DNA of 9,435 bases from the NCBI GenBank assembly GCA_029288535.1, contig JARIGY010000072.1, positions 1-9,435 on the forward strand, in the 5' to 3' direction. Origin of the DNA: Candidatus Tayloriibacteriota bacterium. Lineage in GTDB: Bacteria; Patescibacteriota; Minisyncoccia; Phycocordibacterales; JAKAEA01. Position numbers and translations under genes: made by a program. Under the pieces are notes generated by a model that saw nothing but the letters and a program-made list of their open reading frames with translations, did no database searches and was not told the DNA's origin. Shown here piece after piece: positions 4,948 through 9,435 of the stretch. How positions within the stretch are numbered: the stretch's first letter is position 1; every line of letters begins with the position of its first letter.

Positions 4948-6336
4948 TTACTTGTGGTCCTGAGCGACCGGGACGGTCGTCGGAGACTTTGTCAGGAGCT
5001 GTGCCGGTGTCGGCCGCTGCTGGTCAAGACCAAACATCATGTTCGTGCCTTGTGGCAGAATTGAATTGGGTACACTGCCGTTCCATTTCTCGGCCGCAGT
5101 CTTCATCGCTTCGGCTTGCGCCTTGGCAATATCCACTTGCGCCTTGATCATCATGGCATCGCCGGCTTTCACAAACTCCTGCGCGGCCTCGGCGTCGGCC
5201 TTGGCCTGCATGAGTTTGATCTCGGCTTCGTTCTTGGCTTTTGAAAGAGCGACCTTGTTGCGTTCTTCGTTGGCAAGCGCCTCCGTTTTGGCAACCAGGA
5301 TATCGTTCTCAGCCTGGAACTTCTTGTTGATCGATTCTTGGATCTTAGGATCATCGTACTCGAGACCTTCACTACTGCTCAGGTACTCGAGAGTGATGCC
5401 TTTTTCCAGGAATTGGGTCTTGGTCTCCTCGTAAGCAGTCTTGAAGACCTTGGCTTTCGATTTCGCGCATTCGGCCAGTGTCAGATTGCCGAATTCCCGT
5501 GACAGCACTCCTTGGACGAAGCTGCGCATGTTCTGGTCCACGACATCTTCGAGCTTCTTGCCGAAGTAGAAGTAGAGGAACTTGGGAGCATCTTCGTCCC
5601 GAATCGATACGGTCAGCGAAACTCCAGCCCGGAAGTTGATGCTTTCGAGCGACTCAACGGCGATGGCCTGATCCTTTGGGGACGTGCCATTGTTCTTACC
5701 GCGGGTCCATTCCCGGGTGATTGGGCTGCGATCAACCTTGATCACTTTGACTGTCGGCAACCAGATGTAACTGCCAGGTCCGCGACCAGTGTTGTGCTGT
5801 TCGGTCGGGATCTCGATCCGTTTCGCTGCCACCTTTGCCTTGGTCAGGTAGTCTAGGCTCTTGAATTGAGCCTGTTCATCCGCTGTGCCGGTGAGGGGGA
5901 TGACGAAGGCGGCTTCGTTGGGTGCTACCTCTTCATACTTCTTCTCCTGGTAGTCGCCGCAGCCGGTGAGGCCGAAGCAACCCAAGAGACCGAACAGAAG
6001 AAGTGGCGAACTGAAGCTGCTGACGTCGCCCTTTCGACGCGGCCGGGCTCGGTAGTACTGGATTGAATCCAGTATATACACAGGCCAGGTCAGGGCGAGA
6101 ACGATAAGGCTGACGCACACCATCCAGCCGGCGACATCGCTTGAGATGATTGCGCTGCTGACGGCGTTCTGAGCCGTCCCGCTGTTCACCGCGGCGATCG
6201 CTGCTTTGGTCTGAATGACCGTTTGCGGCGAGCGGGCGATGATTCCGACGGTCAGGGTAACGAGGAAGGGAATGCTGAGAAGAATCCTCCACAGCGCTCT
6301 GGGTTTCCTCACGATGCTCACTGAAACGTTTGCCAC
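4948..6336 (-). CDS. SPFH/Band 7-domain membrane protein with internal lipobox
   Basis: A 462-residue protein of the SPFH (stomatin/prohibitin/flotillin/HflK-C) type, a family that forms oligomeric membrane scaffolds. Order: hydrophobic segment 16-34, a linker rich in Ala/Thr/Ser, a second membrane helix 69-89, a basic stretch 94-103, then a third hydrophobic segment 109-126. This third segment ends in LTGC, a classical lipobox. The SPFH domain spans about 135-335, and an Ala/Lys/Glu-rich coiled coil spans about 335-418, with a Pro/Thr-rich tail. The GTG start at 6336 is chosen because AAGGAGG sits four bases upstream. The segment from 94 on resembles a complete lipoprotein start, so the gene may be a fusion of a small two-helix protein with an SPFH lipoprotein. 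The coding sequence is GC-richer than the AT-rich flanks, compatible with transfer. Role unknown. Confidence 0.85.
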   Translation of the reverse strand: MANVSVSIVRKPRALWRILLSIPFLVTLTVGIIARSPQTVIQTKAAIAAVNSGTAQNAVSSAIISSDVAGWMVCVSLIVLALTWPVYILDSIQYYRARPRRKGDVSSFSSPLLLFGLLGCFGLTGCGDYQEKKYEEVAPNEAAFVIPLTGTADEQAQFKSLDYLTKAKVAAKRIEIPTEQHNTGRGPGSYIWLPTVKVIKVDRSPITREWTRGKNNGTSPKDQAIAVESLESINFRAGVSLTVSIRDEDAPKFLYFYFGKKLEDVVDQNMRSFVQGVLSREFGNLTLAECAKSKAKVFKTAYEETKTQFLEKGITLEYLSSSEGLEYDDPKIQESINKKFQAENDILVAKTEALANEERNKVALSKAKNEAEIKLMQAKADAEAAQEFVKAGDAMMIKAQVDIAKAQAEAMKTAAEKWNGSVPNSILPQGTNMMFGLDQQRPTPAQLLTKSPTTVPVAQDHK

Positions 6337-6340
6337 AAAA

Positions 6341-6355
6341 CCTCCTTGGTAGTTG
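6341..6355 (-). promoter_or_regulatory. Ribosome binding site and shared leader element, SPFH gene
   Basis: The minus strand reads CAACTACCAAGGAGG (6355 to 6341), a near-perfect Shine-Dalgarno site four bases before the GTG start, which it decides. The first 14 bases recur exactly in front of the 7551 gene at the matching position. Confidence 0.8.
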
Positions 6356-6359
6356 GCAG

Positions 6360-6365
6360 ATTGTA
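6360..6365 (-). promoter_or_regulatory. Candidate proximal -10 box of the SPFH gene
   Basis: TACAAT on the minus strand (6365 to 6360) would start transcription near 6353, at the beginning of the shared leader element, giving a leader of about 17 bases. No -35 match is found at 17-18 bases, so this is weaker than the distal candidate. Confidence 0.35.
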
Positions 6366-6372
6366 GTAGGAA

Positions 6373-6387
6373 TCCAGAACGTCTGGA
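6373..6387 (-). other. Inverted repeat upstream of the SPFH gene
   Basis: TCCAGA (6373-6378) and TCTGGA (6382-6387) form a six-base inverted repeat around ACG. It could be an operator, or a leader hairpin if the distal promoter at 6437-6464 is used. Confidence 0.35.
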
Positions 6388-6404
6388 CTCGCTACCTGGA
6401 ACTG

Positions 6405-6426
6405 AAGTCAGGACATACCTTGACTT
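6405..6426 (-). other. Second inverted repeat upstream of the SPFH gene
   Basis: AAGTCAGG (6405-6412) pairs with CCTTGACTT (6418-6426) with one bulged base and a five-base loop. It lies just downstream of the distal promoter, so it would be the first structure in the longer mRNA leader. Confidence 0.35.
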
Positions 6427-6436
6427 TCTATCGGAT

Positions 6437-6464
6437 ATATTACTTTATGCTACATGTTTGTCAA
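6437..6464 (-). promoter_or_regulatory. Candidate distal promoter of the SPFH gene
   Basis: A perfect TTGACA on the minus strand (6464 to 6459) is followed after 16 bases by TAATAT (6442 to 6437). Transcription from near 6430 would give a leader of about 94 bases containing both inverted repeats and the ribosome binding site. Confidence 0.5.
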
Positions 6465-6604
6465 TAGAAATGAGATATTTATTATCAAGGTTTATAATAA
6501 ACACTGTAATTTTTGCCTTGTACGGTATGATATATATAATAAGCCGTTATTTTTCTTTTAATTTTATAAAAATATCTATTTAAAATGAGATTTTTTTCGT
6601 TAAA
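6465..6604. other. AT-rich intergenic stretch
   Basis: Between the SPFH promoter and the end of the TrmB-like gene the sequence is very AT-rich, with A and T runs. I see no gene or convincing terminator in it. A T run on the plus strand (6592-6598) has no stem before it. Confidence 0.5.
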
Positions 6605-7360
6605 TTAGTTTTTCATGGCTAGTTTTATAAGACTTGTCAGAGTCTCGGCAAGTTCAGGGTTTTTGATCATGATGCCGTATATGGTGTCGCCGAGCATGTG
6701 AAAGCGTACCTCGTCTTCGAAGATGCTAATGTCGCAGGTAAGCGGATATTCTTTTCCGTCTACAAGTGTTGCTTCCTGATGCAATTCTTTGTTTATTTCA
6801 AGCTTTCCAACGTCAGTCGTGTAGATGATTTTAAAATAGCCATTATCTTTAATTTTTAAGTCTATGAATTTTTTAAGATTCTTATGTCTGAACAATTTAT
6901 TGACAAGCTCGAGTGAAAATACGCCATAGTCGATGTCTGTAGCAAATTTTGGATGCGATATGAGTTCGTTCATGGATTCCTGCACGGAATTTTCTCCCTC
7001 GTAGAATTTGATGATAGGGGCTTGTCCGAGCTTTCTGCCTGTCGCCTTGAGTTGGGGAAGAATCTTATCGAAGCTGGCAATATATTCTTCAGTCTTGAGT
7101 TTGCGCTCTTCAAGAAGGAAACGGACGCGCTCCACATCCTCAGCTTGGTAGGCAGAGCGTTTGCCATGGATGATTTCCCTGACCATGCCTTTTTCTTTGA
7201 GAAGCTCGACGATGACGTAGACAGTTGAGCGCTTGATCTTGGTCTCCTTTGCTATCTCGATAGGGAAGGCGGACTCGACCGAAATAAGGTAGTTATAAAT
7301 CTGGATTTCCTTTTGCGACAGACCGACTTGCTCCAAGTATTCATTTAATTGTAGTTGCAT
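6605..7360 (-). CDS. TrmB-family transcriptional regulator
   Basis: A 251-residue DNA-binding regulator with TrmB-like layout. The N-terminal winged helix is about residues 1-72: scaffold helix EIQIYNYLI, helix PIEIAKET, recognition helix RSTVYVIVELLKEKG at 44-58, wing near 60-72. A charged helix, probably a dimerising coiled coil, spans 78-107. The C-terminal domain (114-251) begins with IKFYEGENSVQESMNELI, matching the start of the PLD-like sensor domain of this family. Archaeal TrmB proteins bind sugars and control ABC transporters; CPR genomes carry many relatives without known ligands. No sugar gene is next to this one. ATG 7360 lacks a Shine-Dalgarno site. A ten-base palindrome lies three bases upstream of the ATG, so autoregulation is plausible. 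Neighbours are an SPFH gene downstream and a divergent small cassette upstream. Confidence 0.88.
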   Translation of the reverse strand: MQLQLNEYLEQVGLSQKEIQIYNYLISVESAFPIEIAKETKIKRSTVYVIVELLKEKGMVREIIHGKRSAYQAEDVERVRFLLEERKLKTEEYIASFDKILPQLKATGRKLGQAPIIKFYEGENSVQESMNELISHPKFATDIDYGVFSLELVNKLFRHKNLKKFIDLKIKDNGYFKIIYTTDVGKLEINKELHQEATLVDGKEYPLTCDISIFEDEVRFHMLGDTIYGIMIKNPELAETLTSLIKLAMKN

Positions 7361-7363
7361 AAT

Positions 7364-7373
7364 CTAATATTAG
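7364..7373 (-). promoter_or_regulatory. Palindrome overlapping the presumed TrmB -10 box
   Basis: CTAATATTAG (7364-7373) is a perfect ten-base palindrome. Its minus strand contains TAATAT (7372 to 7367) six bases before the ATG, a possible -10 box with the same short spacing as other genes here. An operator sitting on the -10 box would suit autorepression. Both roles are inferred. Confidence 0.4.
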
Positions 7374-7493
7374 TGAGATTTTTCTATAGAATATAATCCC
7401 GGTTAAATCCTTAAATCATAATATCATAGCTATGTATATAGATCAATGTCTTATTTAAACAAGATATTATGGCAAAATTTCATCTTATAAATA
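7374..7493. other. Divergent intergenic region, AT-rich
   Basis: The AT-rich gap between the TrmB-like gene and the promoter of the 7551 gene holds a second perfect ten-base palindrome, CATAGCTATG (7425-7434). It differs from the one at 7364-7373, and neither is a repeat of the other. An alternative minus-strand -10 box TATATT (7395 to 7390) could serve the regulator. No gene is seen. Confidence 0.4.
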
Positions 7494-7522
7494 TTGACAC
7501 TCTATAAAAACAAAAGTAGATT
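7494..7522 (+). promoter_or_regulatory. Promoter of the 7551 gene
   Basis: A perfect TTGACA (7494-7499), exactly 17 bases, then TAGATT (7517-7522). Transcription should start near 7529, giving a leader of about 22 bases with a ribosome binding site. This is the best-matching -35/-10 pair in the window. Confidence 0.75.
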
Positions 7523-7532
7523 AGGCTAAGTT

Positions 7533-7546
7533 CAACTACCAAGGAG
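7533..7546 (+). promoter_or_regulatory. Shared leader element with ribosome binding site
   Basis: CAACTACCAAGGAG (7533-7546) contains AAGGAG four bases before ATG 7551. It is identical over 14 bases to the leader of the SPFH gene on the minus strand at 6355 to 6342. Confidence 0.75.
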
Positions 7547-7550
7547 CAGT

Positions 7551-7754
7551 ATGTACATTCATCTTTTGCAAGAGATAACGCTGACTGAGATTGGGACCGA
7601 AGCACAAGTTCGCATTGTGCCGGGAACTTACGAGCTTGAGCCTGTTCCAAATCCAATCGATCCCGAGGAAGACTCATGGCTCGTGATCGCGGGTACAAAG
7701 CACGGCGCTTCGGAAGGGTGGTGGAGGTATAGTGCGCCTGGCGATATTTTTTAG
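7551..7754 (+). CDS. Small hypothetical protein, 67 residues
   Basis: The family is not recognised. The protein is acidic and looks beta-rich: alternating hydrophobic strands near 2-10 and 18-31, a Pro-rich turn (PVPNPIDPEEDS, 31-42), then strand WLVIAG (43-48) and a Trp-rich end (GWWRYSAPGDIF). It has no signal peptide, membrane helix or cysteine. It could be a small barrel-like or SH3-like fold, but that is a guess from the strand pattern. The gene is unusually well equipped: a near-consensus promoter, an optimal Shine-Dalgarno site and its own terminator. It should therefore be made in quantity as a single-gene unit. It is divergent from the TrmB-like gene, so it is a natural candidate target of that regulator. 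Confidence 0.8.
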   Translation: MYIHLLQEITLTEIGTEAQVRIVPGTYELEPVPNPIDPEEDSWLVIAGTKHGASEGWWRYSAPGDIF

Positions 7755-7760
7755 AAAGGA

Positions 7761-7794
7761 AAAGACTGCGAAATAATTTCCGCAGTCTTTTTTT
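7761..7794 (+). terminator. Intrinsic terminator after the 7551 gene
   Basis: AAAGACTGCG (7761-7770) pairs perfectly with CGCAGTCTTT (7781-7790) around a ten-base loop, followed by more T. The next promoter's -35 box begins only a few bases downstream. Confidence 0.92.
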
Positions 7795-7796
7795 AT

Positions 7797-7825
7797 TTGA
7801 CTAACATCCCCCGAGCAACTAGAGT
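7797..7825 (+). promoter_or_regulatory. Promoter of the MFS exporter gene, leaderless
   Basis: TTGACT (7797-7802), 17 bases, then TAGAGT (7820-7825). ATG 7832 follows after six bases, so transcription should begin at or next to the A of the start codon. GGGGA at 7826-7830 is one base from the ATG, too close to act as a Shine-Dalgarno site. Confidence 0.6.
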
Positions 7826-7831
7826 GGGGAT

Positions 7832-9435
7832 ATGCAACAAAGTTTCTTCAAAAAGTGGTCGCCGCTGTTTATCCTGTCCCTCGCCCTCATGATCATCGTG
7901 ATCGACACGACCTTGCTCAACGTCTCATTGAGCACGATCATCCGCGAACTCAAAACCAATATCCAAAGCATGCAGTGGGTCATCTCGGCCTACTCGCTCA
8001 TGCTTGCGGCCTTCACCATCACTGGCGGCCGGCTCGGCGATATCTTCGGCCGGAAAAAGATGTTCATCGTCGGCGCGATATTCTTTGCGGCCGGTTCTTT
8101 TCTCGCGTCCATCAGCACCAATGTCGCCATGCTTATCTGGGGCGAAGCGATCATCGAGGGAGTGGGCGCGGCGCTCATGATGCCGGCGACGTCTTCGCTT
8201 ATCGTGGCGAATTACAAAGACAAAGACCGCGCAGTGGCGTTCGGCGTCTGGGGCGGCATCGCGGCCGTCGCCCTTGCCATCGGCCCGATCCTCGGCGGCT
8301 ACCTTACCACCAACTACAGCTGGCGATGGGGTTTCCGGATCAACGTGGTTGTCGTTTTCATACTGCTCGTCAGCTCGTTCCTTCTGCATGAATCCGAAGA
8401 CGATACGCGCAAGCCGACGATCGACTGGTTCGGCATCGTCCTTTCCTCAACAGCCCTTTTCTCTTTCGTCTTCGGCATCATCGAGGCGTCGCGCTACGGC
8501 TGGTGGCATGCCAACGAGATTTTTGCGATAGGAGGCGCGTCGTTTCCGCTGCTCGGCAATTTTTCCATCAGCGTCCTGGGTTTCGTGTGGGGAATTATTC
8601 TTCTCATCCTTTTTATTTTCTGGGAATTGCATGTAGAAAAGAAAAGTAGAATGCCGCTTGTGTCGCTTCATTTGTTTGGCAATAAGCAATTTACCGCGGG
8701 TCTTGTCACAAGCGCTATTATCTCGCTCGGCCAGTCGGGCGTGATATTCACCGTCACGCTTTTCCTCCAGGCGGCGCGCAACCTGGACGCTATTCATACC
8801 GGCCTTTCGCTTCTGCCGATGGCCGTCACGCTGTTTATTTTCTCGCCGCTTGCCGGCTACCTGAGCAGGAAAATTGCGCCGAAGATCCTTATCATGACCG
8901 GCCTTGCCATAAACCTCGCCGCGATCCTCTGGCTCTGGGCAAGCATTTCTCCGGAGACGACGGTGCTCTCTGTCGCTCCGGCTCTTGCGCTCTATGGCGC
9001 CGGCCTCGGGTTCATCATTTCGCAGTTGAGCAACCTGACGCTTTCCGCCGTGCCTCTCGAAGAAGTCGGCGAAGCATCAGGGCTCAACGGCACACTCCGC
9101 CAGGTCGGGCAGACGCTCGGTTCGGCCGTTATCGGCGCGGTGCTTCTTTCCATTTTGACTTCAACGCTTGTGCTCAATGTGCGCAACAGCCAGAGCATTC
9201 CTGCCAACCTCAAAGACGAGATCGCGACGAGCGTCATTGCCGCGCATTCCAATATCGAATTCGGCGGCGTGCAAGTCATTGCCGCCCAATATAACAACCC
9301 GGCTCTTTCGACCGAGCTCAATAAAGTCGCGCTCGACGCCAACAGCACTGCCAACAAAGCCGCGCTTCTCGCTGGCGCAGTCGTCGTCCTCTTCGGTTTC
9401 ATCGGTGCAGCCATCCTGCCAAGCAGTAAAAAGCC
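7832..9435 (+). CDS. DHA2-type MFS drug exporter, 3' end outside window
   Basis: A proton-coupled multidrug-type exporter of the major facilitator superfamily, EmrB/QacA-like with 14 helices. The frame is open from ATG 7832 to the window edge, 534 codons, with no stop reached. Helix 1 carries the DHA2 motif IDTTLLNVSLSTI (24-36). The helix 2-3 loop has motif A as GRLGDIFGRKK (66-76). Helix 5 carries the antiporter motif C as AIGPILGGYL (149-158), followed by WRWGFRINV (164-172). A long extracytoplasmic loop near the C-terminal end (about 450-505) precedes a last hydrophobic segment, as expected between helices 13 and 14, so little is probably missing. The coding sequence is GC-rich, which opens long but unsupported minus-strand frames. 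Substrate cannot be told from sequence. No resistance regulator lies directly beside it apart from the TrmB-like gene further upstream. Confidence 0.92.
   Translation, partial: MQQSFFKKWSPLFILSLALMIIVIDTTLLNVSLSTIIRELKTNIQSMQWVISAYSLMLAAFTITGGRLGDIFGRKKMFIVGAIFFAAGSFLASISTNVAMLIWGEAIIEGVGAALMMPATSSLIVANYKDKDRAVAFGVWGGIAAVALAIGPILGGYLTTNYSWRWGFRINVVVVFILLVSSFLLHESEDDTRKPTIDWFGIVLSSTALFSFVFGIIEASRYGWWHANEIFAIGGASFPLLGNFSISVLGFVWGIILLILFIFWELHVEKKSRMPLVSLHLFGNKQFTAGLVTSAIISLGQSGVIFTVTLFLQAARNLDAIHTGLSLLPMAVTLFIFSPLAGYLSRKIAPKILIMTGLAINLAAILWLWASISPETTVLSVAPALALYGAGLGFIISQLSNLTLSAVPLEEVGEASGLNGTLRQVGQTLGSAVIGAVLLSILTSTLVLNVRNSQSIPANLKDEIATSVIAAHSNIEFGGVQVIAAQYNNPALSTELNKVALDANSTANKAALLAGAVVVLFGFIGAAILPSSKK

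Noticed and set aside
6353..6583. Plus-strand open frame in the AT-rich gap
   Set aside because: It runs through the SPFH promoter region, has no start signals, and its hydrophobic translation is what AT-rich DNA gives by chance.
7826..7830. GGGGA as Shine-Dalgarno site of the MFS gene
   Set aside because: It is one base from the ATG, too near for initiation, and lies between the -10 box and the expected transcription start.
7925..8389. Open frames on the minus strand inside the MFS gene (also 8447-8797 and 8992-9414) and a plus-strand frame at 7855-8391
   Set aside because: All are shadows of the exporter gene: they have no start signals, no hydrophobic pattern and low-complexity charged translations.
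1..9435. Recoded TGA (as in Gracilibacteria and Absconditabacteria)
   Set aside because: TGA is the natural stop of the genes ending at 1038 and 3677, the first followed at once by a terminator, and no gene has an in-frame TGA.
1..9435. Mobile element, CRISPR array, tRNA or defence island
   Set aside because: No transposase or integrase, no spaced direct repeats, no cloverleaf and no recognisable toxin, nuclease or defence gene were found.

Overview
The window looks like chromosomal DNA of an uncultured bacterium, most plausibly from the Patescibacteria/CPR (Parcubacteria-like). The reasons are the tight packing of short orphan genes, a free-standing SWIB-domain protein, a TrmB-type regulator, a small two-helix membrane protein, and promoters whose -10 box lies only 6-8 bases from the start codon. 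This assignment is inference, because the window has no rRNA or ribosomal marker. TGA ends two genes (1036-1038 and 3675-3677), so the TGA-recoded CPR lineages are excluded. Two genes have a different flavour. The SGNH hydrolase at 109-1038 carries an N-terminal motif like the planctomycete LEPR-XLL signal, and the SPFH protein at 4948-6336 is visibly GC-richer than its flanks.

Layout. 1-1094: a self-contained unit of promoter, structured leader, SGNH/GDSL hydrolase and strong terminator. 1122-2271: two orphan genes, probably co-transcribed, then a small membrane protein with its own promoter. 2240-3112 (minus): undecaprenyl-diphosphatase UppP, whose 3' end overlaps the small membrane gene by 32 bases. 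3119-3155: a compact divergent promoter region serving uppP and an orphan gene (3162-3677). 3699-4394 (minus): a membrane-anchored DKNYY-repeat protein. 4552-4870: SWIB protein and terminator. 4892-6464 (minus): SPFH protein with terminator, a structured leader and two candidate promoters. 6605-7360 (minus): TrmB-like regulator. 7494-7794: a complete small cassette for a 67-residue orphan protein. 7797-9435: DHA2-type MFS exporter, running off the window end.

There is no single pathway here. Envelope functions predominate: lipid-carrier recycling (UppP), a multidrug-type exporter, an SPFH membrane protein, a DKNYY surface protein, a secreted-looking hydrolase and a two-helix membrane protein. 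The most interesting signal is how expression starts. At least five genes (2041, 3162, 7832 on plus; 3112 and 4394 on minus, with 7360 on minus less certain) appear to be transcribed from the start codon itself, giving leaderless mRNA. Three others (109, 6336 on minus, 7551) have real leaders with strong Shine-Dalgarno sites, and two of these share a 14-base leader element. I found no CRISPR array, tRNA, rRNA, IS element or obvious defence system.
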